Assembly: GCA_963585895.1 (NCBI GenBank)
Contig: OY757907.1
Span: 109,869,986-109,933,985, forward strand
Reading direction: 5' to 3'
DNA: 64,000 nt
Origin: Sepioteuthis lessoniana
Lineage: Eukaryota > Mollusca > Cephalopoda > Myopsida > Loliginidae
Shown: in pieces, positions 33,026 through 43,554 of the stretch
Position numbering within the stretch: position 1 is the first letter of the stretch
How the letters are laid out: every line of letters starts with the position of its first letter
Position numbers and translations under genes: made by a program
The notes under the pieces: generated by a model
Seen by the model: only the letters and a program-made list of their open reading frames with translations
What the model was told of the DNA's origin: nothing
Databases searched by the model: none

Positions 33026-33484
33026 TTAATCAAATTTTAATGGGAGGAAGGTAAGCATAAAATTCGTAAATTGCATATCGAGCGATTCTTTGCTGTGAAC
33101 CTGTTTTGGGGGGTAGATAGAACGATTAAGTTGACTGAGAGATGGCATTAAATGGTGAATATTCAGCGAAGGAATTTGTTTGTTACCATTTTTAGCGAAG
33201 GAATTTATTTTTGCGCGTGTTGTTATTCCCTCGCCAAGTGTTGTTAGGTATATAAAGGAGAGAAGTTCCAAGATGTCAAAATGTTTTATATGAAGGTTTT
33301 TAATGGCAGCATGGAATAAAGGGTTTACGTGTGTGCTGCAAGTCTCGTAGGAAGGAAAGAAGTAAGGAAACGAAATGAAGTTATGGTAGAGTTGAGAGAG
33401 CATTTTAGTAGCTAAATGCCAGAGCGAAAAGTGCTTCGTTGGGTTAAGGCATTGTTGGATACGTGAGGGAGATATGTTCGCCAT
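33026..33484 (-). CDS. 152-codon open frame, no domain recognised
   Basis: The longest open frame not explained by a transposon. Starts MANISPSRIQQCLNPTKHFS and has no recognisable motif, signal peptide or repeat. The surrounding 33.0-33.6 kb is free of SINEs and relatively CpG-containing on the plus strand. No promoter, splice or codon-bias evidence supports it. I regard chance as more likely than a gene. Confidence 0.12.
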   Translation of the reverse strand: MANISPSRIQQCLNPTKHFSLWHLATKMLSQLYHNFISFPYFFPSYETCSTHVNPLFHAAIKNLHIKHFDILELLSFIYLTTLGEGITTRAKINSFAKNGNKQIPSLNIHHLMPSLSQLNRSIYPPKQVHSKESLDMQFTNFMLTFLPLKFD

Positions 33485-33797
33485 CGTGTAGCAAAAGTAG
33501 CTGCTGGCAAGTATCGTATTTTGTTAATGTTATAAAGATTTCCATTTCTTTTCTAAACTCCGTTTTGGTTATATCTCATTCTCTAACCTTTTTGTTAGTT
33601 TACAATAAGTATATAAACTATAGGTAATTAAAAAATCCTTTTCTCACTAATATTTTATGACGATGAGTTTCACGTAACATCTACTGAATAGAAGACAAAT
33701 CATCAGATTTTCATCTTTATATTTTTTCTTTTAATGATGATAGTTGAAATTAAGTTTCCTTTTATGACTGAGTCTTCTATTCTATAAATACCTATAC

Positions 33798-33906
33798 TAT
33801 ATATATATATATACCTATACTATATATATATATATATATATATACATACACACTATAACTTCTTTATATACTATATATTCTATATCATATATATATACTA
33901 TATATA
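33798..33906. repeat. (TA)n-rich microsatellite cluster
   Basis: Interrupted TATATA and CTATATA repeats ending at the tail side of a SINE-A. Confidence 0.85.
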
Positions 33907-34182
33907 TATTTACCAATCCCTCCGCTCGGGCAGGAAATGACACAAGGTCAATTTTTAAGTGGAGTTTAACAGGTTTGCATTCGGAGTTTTCCTTCTCCTA
34001 GACTAGTTGCCCTCACCAAGTCTGAAGAATACAGTCTGCCCTACTATTTACCCATAGATGAAGGGAGAATAATTGGATTCATACCTTTCCCAAGGGTATA
34101 AGTGCTATGTGAAATGCAATCAGTATCGTCCAGAATTTGAACTCATGTTGTCGTGTCCATTTCCAACGACGATAACCATATA
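33907..34182 (-). mobile_element. SINE-A, near full length
   Basis: CCAATCCCTCCGCTCGGGCA tail complement through CCATTTCCAACGACGATAAC. The last ~25 bp of the head are replaced by a TA/TC microsatellite. Confidence 0.85.
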
Positions 34183-34330
34183 TGTATATATATATACTAT
34201 ATATTCTCTCTCTCTCTCTATATATATATATATCTTTCAAATTTATAGTCATGAAATGATATTGAGTCGGTAAGATTTTAACTACTTATAGTTTGTGTGT
34301 GTGTGTTTATATATATATATATATATATAT

Positions 34331-34494
34331 TGTTTAAAAAACAGGAAATTTAGAATTAGTATTCCACTTCCATAATATATTTATTTTGCTTATTCAAATT
34401 CGTCAGATGAAATTTAAATGTCGAGCTTGAATAAGCGAAATATATCAATTATGAAAATAGAATACTATTTCTAAATTTGTTGTTTTTTTAAACA
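34331..34494. repeat. fold-back (inverted repeat), arms about 67 bp, between TA microsatellites
   Basis: Left arm 34331-34397 and right arm 34427-34494 pair imperfectly (TTTAAAAAACA, AATTTAGAATTAGTATTCCA, GCTTATTCAA against their inverse). The 29-nt loop carries CTGACGA on the minus strand (34406-34400) and the right arm carries GCGAAATA at 34436-34443. Confidence 0.8.
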
Positions 34495-34599
34495 AAAATA
34501 TATATTTTGTTCTATTGGTATATTTTGTATTAAATAGCTGAGCATTTAACAGTCATTCTTTGGATATTCACAGTACTTATTTACTTGATATATATGTGC

Positions 34600-34825
34600 T
34601 AGTTGGCCGACCATAGTCGATGGCGACCCGAAGGCTCTCTTTTCAATAGCTAGTACACTGAGGTGTAGGGGAGGGCGCTATTTCTTTCCTTGGATCGCTC
34701 CACTTTACCCTTGATCCGTACCTTATAATGATGAGTGTTGAGAAATGTGGAATCAAGTACCATTTTTTGAGTGTTTCGAATGACTCGACCTGGGATAGAA
34801 CTTCGGTCTTCCAGACCATATATAC
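34600..34825 (-). mobile_element. SINE-B, head-truncated
   Basis: GACCATAGTCGATGGCGACC, CTCCACTTTACCCTTGATCC, box-B-region complement GGGATAGAACTTCGG. The box-A end is lost. Confidence 0.8.
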
Positions 34826-35905
34826 GTTAATATATCTTCTTTTTTTTTTTCTTGTTTGCCTCACTGTAACTTTTGGTAGTATCAGAGTGTTTATATATTT
34901 AGTTGTTCGGAAAATACTATTCAATTTTTGTATAAACTGTTTAAATTCTGTTCTCACAAATTGTATTAATTGTAGTTGTACAAATAAAATTACGTTTTTA
35001 ATGATTAAAGTGCCTTCTTGGTTAATTCTTTATCACCTTTTTCAGAATTTGATTTTGAAAGTTATATACCCCTATGCATGAACATGGAAGTGATACCGTA
35101 GTGGGTGCATGTTATTGTTTAGTGGATATGTTACTCTCCAATTTGTAGCGAGTGAGAGTGAGTTCTCGTTCGGATTTTACGGGGATTAGTTCCACCACAA
35201 ATAAAACAAATTTTTACAAGCACGTAAAACAAATGGAATATGACAACAACGAACATTAAGAAATAAACAATTTGATATTCATAACAAAACAGGAATGAAA
35301 ATAAATGAGAAACATAATGTGCGAGCGGCCTTTGTAGAAATACAGTTATGGCCAGTTAAATGAAAATAGGGTTGTTCACACGTGTGTGTTGACATGTTAA
35401 TAAAGTCTATTAAATAAATGGTTCCATGGTTCGCCGAAGTAAGTGGGATTATTAAAATAATTGTCTTTACTTACATATATGGGTATGTGTGCGTGTATAT
35501 GAATGATGGACCGTAAGTATGGGTCTTTGCTTTCATTAAGTCTGCACTGTGTGTTTTCTTATGATTTTGGCGACAATGTGTCGCATTGATGAAAGAAAGT
35601 CGCAAGCCTTTCCCTTTGAGTCTATATCGCAGCTCTCCGCTGCTCGTTCATGACCGATAGTGAAAAGGCTTTTTGGTAGTAGATGCAATGACTTTTTGGC
35701 CGAAGGAGAAATGAATTGAATGACCGAAACTGACCTGGTTAATTAAATTCTTCGTTATTTATACTTAAGTAGTGGATCAAAAAATAGTTTCATGGTGGGT
35801 CCTAAAATTTAAGCGCGTAGACATTTCTTGACCATTCGGATTCGTATTTTTACTTACTTACTTATTTATTTTAGAGCCTAAAAATTTTCTGTAACTTAGT
35901 TTCTA
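34826..35905. other. unique sequence without recognised repeats
   Basis: One of the few SINE-free stretches in the first 54 kb. Contains CpGs (GTTCGGATTTTACGGGG near 35169) but no gene was identified. Confidence 0.4.
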
Positions 35906-35914
35906 ATCCGGATT

Positions 35915-35927
35915 TTCTAGAATGTTC
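35915..35927 (+). promoter_or_regulatory. heat-shock-element-like site 1
   Basis: TTCTAGAATGTTC has three perfectly spaced alternating HSF units (TTC..GAA..TTC). Shape only; no adjacent gene is seen. Confidence 0.4.
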
Positions 35928-36004
35928 TTATTCTATGTTTTTAGCTGATTGGTTGAAAAATATAAAAATGTAACTTCAATGCTAATGCGGTTTTGATCCA
36001 AAAT

Positions 36005-36017
36005 TTCTAGAATGTTC
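36005..36017 (+). promoter_or_regulatory. heat-shock-element-like site 2
   Basis: The same TTCTAGAATGTTC exactly 90 bp downstream. The flanks are also similar (TTATTCTATGTTTTT against TTAGGTATGTTTTT), so the pair arose by an old tandem duplication. Confidence 0.4.
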
Positions 36018-36149
36018 TTAGGTATGTTTTTGTTGATTATTTGAAGGCTAAAAAAATGTGTATTCTATAATACCTTTATTTTTCAAGCTTTGTTATAATT
36101 TTCCTTCCTGATAATACTCGGCCACATGTTGCCAAGATGACATCACAGA

Positions 36150-36370
36150 GATTCACTTATCTACATCCATCATATTCTCCTCATCTCTCATCCACCATTT
36201 CTAACAACTATCTGGATACTTATTATGCGAAAAACATTCTAATCCAATGGAAAATCAGAAACGAAAGTTAACGATTTCTTGGCATCAAAACTTTTAGAGT
36301 TTTATTGTACAGATATAAATAACCTTGTTAATAGATGGCAGAAATGCATAGATAAAAAGTGCCTTCTTAA
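36150..36370 (+). pseudogene. mariner-family transposase C-terminal remnant
   Basis: Frame-shifted plus-strand reading: HPSYSPHLS.., then NDFLASKLLEFYCTDINNLV and NRWQKCID. This is the family ending (PPYSPDLSP..; FYATGINKLISRWQKCVD in typical mariners). Only the last ~65 residues survive. A different mariner lineage from the 12.4-kb copy. Confidence 0.65.
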
Positions 36371-36621
36371 GCATCACTCTGTCGCACATCTACGGTGGAT
36401 TAGAGTGTAGTAGCTGTACTAAAGGAAGGATTAAATTTCTTAATAACTATTTTCCTTACTGTATTTTGCATTTTACAGTTTAAAAAATAACCATGGGATT
36501 TCTATGGGTTTTGATACCACATTCTTAGCTATGGCAGAAGTGTCAAAGATTAATAATTTAATACAAGACGGAGATAATCCCATCATCAAGTCTCAGTGAT
36601 AGCATTGACTTTTATTCCTCT

Positions 36622-37242
36622 CGCCCTGTCGGCTGGGGCTGTAGAATACGCCGACTGCACCTCTGCAGAGGGGTAAGACCCCCCCCCCAATGAGGCCACC
36701 TGTTGGCCGTGGGTGGCGACCCGTAAGGCACTAGGACGGATCCCTGGTGGTTGAGCAGTCATTGATCCGGCGACAGAGTGGTCAATGGCTTGCAACACAC
36801 CACTTGGGCCCTTACTTGGTCTGACGGGCGGTCGGATTGGGCCCGATCCGATTAATCGGCTGGTCCCGACATGCCCTAGCACATGTGTGGTTTTGTTTTT
36901 GTTTTTTTTACTTTCCCGATCGTATCATACAGTCTGCTCTTGTGGAACACTTCGATCTACTTTTGCGGAGCTATTTCCTACCCTCTTTTTCCCATATGTG
37001 CTAGGAGGCGGGGGCTGAGGGTCAATTGTGCTGAGGTAGGACTTATGACCGCTGAGATTGTTTTTTAAAAAGCATAATTTGGCAGAGGCTCAGAATCATA
37101 CTCTTTGCATGAGTATACTGGTTTTGTATCCCCGTCTCAGCCAAGGCGAATGGGTTGCCCCCTTGGTTCATTCCCTTCCCAAGTTGGAGTCCATGGTGGC
37201 TGGTGGAGCATAGGACCAGTGAACAAAAATTACCAATCATAG
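36622..37242 (+). other. LINE 5' untranslated region
   Basis: Distinctly GC-rich and CpG-rich relative to the window. The first 73 bp (36622-36694) match the SINE-C head: GGCTGGGGCTGTAGAATACG and CTCTGCAGAGGGGTAAGACC. The remainder is unique and has no long frame in register with ORF1. The upstream stop TAG at 37240 precedes the ORF1 frame. Confidence 0.6.
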
Positions 37243-38592
37243 CTTTTTCTTCATCAAAAAAAACTGAAACGTACCCTAACGGAAACTGAATCGGACTACG
37301 AAGGTGTGGCAAGTTTTCCCAGATTCATAATAATTGAATCCACGGAAACGCCAATAACAAACTTATCCCCTTTTTTAATTGAAAAGGTAATATCAAGTAA
37401 TGTGACGCCCGTCCACGTAAAAAACTAAAAAATCAAACTTTGCTCGTTGAAGTAGATAAAAGGAAAAATGCCGATTTCCTACTGAAAATGACGAAATTCC
37501 ACACAATAAACGTTAAAACTTACCCTCACAAATCCTTGAACATAAGTAAAGGGGTTGTAAGAAGTAAGGAATTGTCATTATGCACAATTGATGAAATAAA
37601 AAAAGAAATGAAGAAACAAGGTGTAACAGAAGTAAAGAGAGTTTCAATCAAAAAAGAGGGTAAACTCATTGAAACAAACACCTACATAATGACATTTGAC
37701 CAACCCAAAATACCGGAGAGGATAAAAGTAGGCTACACAATGGAGAGAGTTGAGCAATTCATACCCAATCCATTGCGTTGCTACAATTGTCAAAAATACG
37801 GCCATCACGAAGATAATTGTAGAGGTCGAAAAGTATGTGGCAAATGTGCACAACAAGATCCTGACCACCATATCGACAATTGCAACAATCCGTATAAGTG
37901 TGCGAATTGCGGAGGCGATCATTCCGTCTACGCACGATCCTGTGAGAGTTGGAAACTGGAAAAAGAAATATTGGGAATCAAACACAAGAACAACATCCCA
38001 TTCAATGAAGCGCGGAAAATGATAGTATTATCTAAGAACGCAACCTACTCTCAAGCCGTCCAGCGCAATAAAACCCAGTATAATTACGAGAGGATTGTAA
38101 AAAAATTGATTCAGCTGGAGCGACTGGGAAGGCTATATCAATGAAATAAGAGCCTCCCTTGATACTAACAAAATTTCAGAGACACCATCTACAAAGGCAG
38201 ATCTTGTAGCAGACAAAGTGAAGACACCTGCACACTCACACACCTCCACGGTTAAGACCGATCTAGAAAAGAACATGGAGCTATCACCAACCACACAACC
38301 AACTAAATGTGTCACGGAGAAATCCCCTTCTAAAACAAGACCAAAAGATAGGAGATCCCCAATAAGACCACCCAATTCTACAGATACCTCTCCAAACAAG
38401 AAACCACAAAAAGACAAGACAAAAATTAATCCAAAACAAAATGAAAATGTTGACGCGAGTAACAAATTAAAATTTTTAGAAAAGATGGAAACAGAAAACA
38501 GACCCCAAGTACACAAACATAAAGGTCATAAAAATAAACGATCAAACAGTCCAGATATAAGGCCCAACAATGAACCACAAAATAATCCAGTG
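37243..38592 (+). pseudogene. LINE ORF1, gag-like nucleic-acid-binding protein
   Basis: Open from just after the TAG at 37240; no convincing ATG is visible. The first part (LTETESDYEGV, ITNLSPFLIEKVI) is followed by a frame change at the A run near 37420, then an RRM-like region. Three knuckles lie at ~37779-37945: CYNCQKYGHHEDNC (CCHC), CGKCAQQDPDHHIDNC and CANCGGDHSVYARSC. A second frame change with a TGA follows at ~38100-38109. The tail (WEGYINEIRASLD.., then Lys/Pro-rich with RRSPIRP) runs to ~38592, where a lost base joins it to the ORF2 frame. ORF1 proteins bind the element RNA. Order PNPLRC..C is typical of I/Jockey-group ORF1. Confidence 0.8.
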
Positions 38593-39340
38593 GACTACCG
38601 CGGAATCAAAGCCAATAGGAGCGGACTGCTCTTATTGATTACTCAACAACAACCTGCCATTGTCTGCCTTCAAGAAACATTTCTGAAAACCAATGATGAT
38701 ATCACAATAAAAAACCACCAAAGTTACAATTTCATCAACAATACCGGTCATAGAGCTTTGGGTGGTGTCTCAATCCTTATTAGGAACGACATACCTCAAA
38801 GCAAAATCCACCTCAACACTCAACTCCAAGCAATAGCTGTCAAAGTGACTTTACACAGAACAATTAATATCTGCTCTCTATATATTCCGCCCCACGATGC
38901 GATAAATGAAAGTGAAATCAACAACATATTACAGCAACTACCCATACCTTTTATTCTACTTGGCGATTTTAACAGCCATAACACCATGTGGGGCTGTAGT
39001 AGCACAAACCACAAAGGCCAAACTCTTGAAAATATCATTAACAATAATAATCTCTGCCTATTCAACAAAAAATCACCAACACATCTGGATCCATCATCTA
39101 CTACCTACTCAGCCATTGATTTAACCCTCTGCGACACTTCATTGTTCCTTGATTTCACCTGGAGGGTGTATGAGGACACATGCGGGAGCGATCATTTTTC
39201 AATTGTACTCGAGAGTTTGTACCCTCAAGACGACGACCTTCCCCGGTGGAGGTTGAATAAAGCTAACTGGGAAGAATTTCGCTCTTAATGTCAGAAACAC
39301 CTCATAGTAAACAATACTGAAACTATTCCCGAATTCTCCA
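38570..39340 (+). pseudogene. LINE ORF2, APE-type endonuclease domain
   Basis: A plausible ORF2 start ATG is at 38570, overlapping the ORF1 end in another frame. A missing base near 38592 shifts the endonuclease into the ORF1 tail frame, so the two now read as one. Recognisable motifs are RGIKANRSG, LQET (catalytic Glu), LLGDFNSH (Asp/Asn) and AIDLTLCD, then GSDHFSIV (catalytic Asp-His). The domain nicks target DNA for target-primed reverse transcription. A TAA at 39286 and a frame change near 39340 separate it from the reverse transcriptase. Confidence 0.85.
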
Positions 39341-39344
39341 AAAT

Positions 39345-41279
39345 CTTATAAATATAGCTAAAACATGCATTCCACACAACCCAACAATTCATAAACGAGA
39401 CAGACCTTGGTTCAGCAAAGAATGTAAACAGGCTATTCGCCTACGACGAGCAGCTTTGCGGAAATTCAACACTGAACCCACAACCTCCAATTTAATCTCC
39501 TTTAAATTCCACCGAGCTAACGCCCGTAAAATCATCAGAGAAGCCAAGAAAAAATCCTGGCAAAATTACGTGAGCAAGCTAAATACCTCTTCTAACATCA
39601 AAACGGTTTGGCTCATGATTCGAAAAATAGCCGGTAAAAAACAATCAACTCCACTAAAACACCTCTACGTAACAAACTACAAAATATCAGGTAAAAAGGC
39701 CATAGCAAATTTTCTTGCAGAAACATTTTCTAAAAACTCCTCCAGCCAATTCAACACAGAATTCTATAAAATCAAACCCACCCTCGAAAAGAAAAAAATA
39801 AAGTTCTCTTCAAATAACTCCGAAGAATACAATAAGCCATTTACCCTAACTGAACTAGTGGACTCCATAAAAAAATCCAACCACTCAGCTGTCGGTCCTG
39901 ATGAAGTACACAACGAGTTCCTCAAACAGCTACCAGAAGAATCGGTCAAATGCCTACTAAAGCTATATAATGATATTTGGGTGAACGGTACTTTCCCCAG
40001 AAACATGGAGACAATCAATAATTGTCCCGATCCCCAAATCAGGCAAAGATACATCGAACCCGCAGAATTATCGACCCATCGCATTGACTAGCTGCCTTTG
40101 TAAGATGATGGAGTGGATGATAAATAGTAGACTGACGTGGTATCTCGAGACAAATGGTCTAATAACAAATATGCAAACAGGATTCCGGAAAAGAAGAGGA
40201 ACCATAGATCATTTGATACGACTAGAAACCTTCATCAGAAAACAACATCTGACGGCAGTATTTTTTGACTTAGAGAAGGCTTATGACACTACGTGGAAGT
40301 ATGGTATTTTGCGGGACCTCTATAATCTAGGCTTAAGAGGAAGACTGCCGATGTTCATAAAAAAAACTTTCTCTTCGAAAGAACATTTAGGGTACGCGTC
40401 GGATCCACCCTTTCAAACTCACATCAAGAGGAGGGTGTTCCGCAAGGCAGCATCCTCTTCGTTACTCTCTTCTCCATAAAAATCAATAACATTGTAAAAT
40501 GTCTAACCCCCTCAATCGACTGTGCTCTCTTCGTCGACGACTTCGTCATATGCTATCGGGCCACTCATATGAACATAGTAGAGCGACAACTTCAACTAAA
40601 CTTAAACAAAGTAAATAAATGGGCAAGAGAAAACGGATTTAAGTTCTCCAAGTCAAAAACTAAATGCGTGCATTTTTGCTCTCTAAGGAAAATGCACAAT
40701 GACCCTCTCCTAAAAATTGATGACTCCGAAATACCAGTCGTTAACGAATACAAATTCCTCGGCATAATATTCGATAAAAAACTTTCATTCATCCCACACA
40801 TAAAATACCTAAAAAACGAATCAACCCGTGCCCAACAACTCCTGCGAGTCGTTGCCCACACAGAGTGGGGAGCTGACCGTCAAACTCTAATTAAGTTATA
40901 TAGAACTCTTCTCCGCACTCAACTCGACTATGGCATTTTCGTATATAGATCTGCCAGGATATCATATCTGAAACAACTTGACCCTATTCACCATGGAAGC
41001 TTAAGACTGATATTAGGAGCATTTAGAACTTCTCCAATTGACAGCTTATATGCCGAAGCTCACGAAGCACCTCTACAGATCAGAAGTGAAAAATTAGCCC
41101 TCCAATATTACACCAAACTTAAATCTTCTCCCTCTAACCTAGCATATGACTGCACCTTTGATCCTAAATACAGACAATATTTCGACCAAAAAGAAAGATC
41201 AATTAGACCATTTGGCCTCCGTATGGAGCCTATTCTCAAAGAAGCCACCATTGCTCAAGATAATATCCATAAAAGCATC
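39345..41279 (+). pseudogene. LINE ORF2, reverse transcriptase domain
   Basis: Read in three segments: 39345-40017, 40018-40427 and 40428-41279. The linker RPWFSKECKQAIRLRR leads to NHSAVGPDEVHNEFLKQLP (RT entry motif), NYRPIALTS, GFRKRRGTIDHLIRLE and VFFDLEKAYDTTW (first catalytic Asp). After another frame change come EEGVPQGS and CALFVDDFVICY, the palm box as FVDD rather than FADD. Both catalytic Asp are kept. The thumb (NGFKFSKSKTKCVHF, YKFLGIIFD) is intact. Frame changes lie at ~40015 and ~40427, and a TAG at 41280 interrupts the run to RNase H. Confidence 0.88.
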
Positions 41280-41282
41280 TAG

Positions 41283-42209
41283 CCACAAATACTACCTTGG
41301 ATCATTAAAAATCCAAAAGTTAACCATCAACTGAATCAACTCCATAAAACAAAGACACATCCCTTCACCTACCAAGAAAAACATCAAAATATCCTCCAAC
41401 AGTATCCCGACTATCTATGTATCTATACAGATGGATCCAAAGACCACAATAAAACAGCATGTGCAGCAGTCTTAAACAAAATAATCAAAACAAAAGCTCT
41501 GCCAATGGATAGTTCTATTTTCACAGCTGAGGCCTGTGCAATAGACCTGGCTCACGACATTATCTCGAAAGAAAAACACAAAAAATTCATCATATTCTCA
41601 GACTCGCTCTTTGTCCTATTATCATTAAACAACAAAAAACTAGAGCACCCACTTATTGTAAAACTACTTTGCAGACTACACTCAACATTAAACAAAGAAA
41701 TCGTTTTTTGTTGGATTCCAAGCCACATTGGGGTGAGAGGAAATCATAGAGCAGACGCGGCAGCAAAATCGGCTTTAGATTTGACCCCTGACAAGTACAA
41801 CATCCCATACACCGATCTGAAACCGAAAATAAATAATTTCCTCCATAAAAAATGGCAACAACGCTGGAATAGAAATACCAGCAATAAACTATTTCAGGTC
41901 AAACCCTTTTTGGGAGAATGGCACCCAGCCTTTCGAAAATCGCGAAAAGAGCAAGTAACAATAACGCGATTGCGTATTGGTCACAGCAGACTTACGCACT
42001 CTTTTATACTCAAGCAAGAACAGCAACCACAGTGCTCGACATGCCAAACGCCCTGCACAATCAAACACCTTCTCCTTGAGTGTAAAGTTTTTAATGACAC
42101 CAGAAAGCGCTATTTCCACGCAAATACCGTGAAGGACTTATTTGAGAACGTCCACATGGATAATGTCTTGTCGTTCTTGAAAGAGAACTGGTTGTACCAG
42201 AAAATATAG
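41283..42209 (+). pseudogene. LINE ORF2, RNase H domain and C-terminal zinc finger
   Basis: In the same frame as the last reverse-transcriptase segment, separated only by the TAG at 41280. RNase H acidic residues sit in YTDGSKDH, FTAEACAI, IFSDSLFVL and NHRADAAAKSA, so the D-E-D-D set is complete. CWIPSHIGVRGN is the conserved segment before the last Asp. The C-terminus has a zinc-finger-like CSTCQTPC..H..C (near 42037-42085), common in I-group ORF2. Ends at a TAG. RNase H is thought to remove RNA from the cDNA hybrid. Confidence 0.88.
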
Positions 42210-42535
42210 ATCTGATTACAATCCCAAAAACACAACAAAGTAATCAACAGAAAGCAAATTATTGCTGAATAGATTTATGCTTGTGTTGGTAGAAATAGTA
42301 GTGAGAAATAAAAACAGAAAAAAAAAACCCCACTATCCTCACTAAATAACCTAATGTCACATAGAAATACTTGCAAATACTTACTCGTATGCGAGTAAAT
42401 GAGTTGTATAGTTTTAGTATGGTATGATTAAATCATGTGTCTGCAAATCCTACATACATGTAAACAGGCTTTGGCATTAAATAACCTATAGAGGTTGATA
42501 TGCCATTAAACCCAATCAACCAACCAACCAATGTC
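42210..42535 (+). other. LINE 3' UTR and tail shared with SINE-C and SINE-D
   Basis: Includes CACATAGAAATACTTGC and GTAAATGAG, resembling SINE-C modules, then GCATTAAATAACCTATAGAG, GGTTGATATGCCATTAAAC and a terminal (CCAA)n repeat to 42535. The tail is the presumed reverse-transcriptase recognition end. Confidence 0.75.
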
Positions 42536-42544
42536 GTAGTTAAA

Positions 42545-43428
42545 AAAAAAAAACACATGTAGGATCTATCACTCCAACACGAACTACTCCTAAAAGTGCA
42601 AAATCTCCTTCAAAACAGCCGTTACATAAATCGCCAATACGTCCACTAAAAAGCATTAAAGATAGACTAAAAAACCTGTCTCCCATAAGACCTGAACAAC
42701 TGAAACAAAAATCACAATTCCCCATTAGCCAAACTACGAAAATACAAATGAACCCCAAAGTGACTAAGGAAAGACCAGGAAGTACATTCAAAATACCCTC
42801 AACAACAAAGTCGCCTATAACAACCAAACCATCCAATTCTCAACAACCAACAAAACCCCTACAAAGGACGTATAGTATAGAGAGTATGGATAGCGACACA
42901 GACCGCCTAGTTGCCAGCCTTGATCTTGAAGAAATAATCAAAAACTACAATACTTGAAACCACTTAACTGTCGGCAAACTTATAAGCTCAGTCACTTTTT
43001 TGAATTGTTAATCTCTAATATATCATACATATCCATTCAAATGTGTGCGAACGAATGACTGATGTTAAATTCTTATTGTTACATGGAAACTCTTGTAATA
43101 ATTTAACTGTGTGCAAATAAATGAGGAAAAGTAAATGGAATGATTTATGTTGCTGGCATATTTATGCCAAAGGAGAATTGCTTCCTATGCTAAACTGAAT
43201 TATTTGAAATTGAACTATTTTTGACATTGTACTTATACTAAACTGAATTGATATATAACCGCTTGAATAAATTGAATTGTTCGAAATAGAAGTGTTTTTG
43301 ACAAGCTCTGTACTCGTGTTAAACTGAATTGTTTGAAATAGAACTTATTAGTTACATAAAAATGGATTTGGCGTTAAATAACCTACAAAGGTTGATATGC
43401 CATAAAACCCAATAAACCAACCAACTTC
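42545..43428 (+). mobile_element. ORF1-only relative of the LINE
   Basis: A Lys/Pro-rich ORF1 C-terminus passes directly into SINE-C/LINE-type 3' sequence: AATACTTGAAACCACTTAAC, repeated AACTGTGTGCAAATAAATG and CTAAACTGAATT modules. It ends in the tail GGCGTTAAATAACC..GGTTGATATGCCATAAAAC. No endonuclease, reverse transcriptase or RNase H lies between. 5'-truncated; begins just after the big LINE's tail. Confidence 0.7.
42553..42957 (+). pseudogene. ORF1 C-terminal fragment
   Basis: One open frame: TTPKSAKSPSKQPLHKSPIR, NLSPIRPEQLKQKS, then KSPITTKPSNSQQP and SIESMDSDTDRLVASLDLEE, ending KNYNT and TGA at 42955. The Ser-Pro-Ile-Arg-Pro motif recurs in ORF1 of the large LINE (RRSPIRP, ~38360), which supports a gag-type disordered tail. 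The sequence differs enough to be a sister lineage. The frame is open for its full remaining length. Confidence 0.6.
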
Positions 43429-43554
43429 TATTCCTCATCTATAAGAATGGTATCTATTGGTAAGTAAAAGCAATAGCCACCAAAGGATTACCCAGACAGA
43501 ATACCATTCTACTTGCTAAATAGAAGTATGAATATCATCATGGACTGCTGTCGC

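Larger units (their letters stand above)
36622..42535 (+). mobile_element. I-like LINE (non-LTR retrotransposon), near full length, inactivated
   Basis: About 5.9 kb: GC-rich 5' region, gag-like ORF1 with three zinc knuckles, ORF2 with APE-type endonuclease, reverse transcriptase, RNase H and a C-terminal zinc finger, then a ~320-bp 3' UTR. It ends GGCATTAAATAACC..GTTGATATGCCATTAAACCC. RNase H downstream of the reverse transcriptase places it in the I/Nimb/ingi/R1-type group; I favour I or Nimb from ORF1. At least two ORF1 and four ORF2 frame changes and several stops mean it cannot move. The 5' border is set by the shared head motif and is uncertain. Confidence 0.85.

Noticed and set aside
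36586-37068. Open frames of 61-98 codons on both strands at the LINE 5' end
   Set aside because: Explained by the GC-rich LINE 5' region; not in register with ORF1.
37644-37985. 113-codon minus-strand frame with hydrophobic segments
   Set aside because: It is the antisense shadow of the zinc-knuckle region of LINE ORF1.
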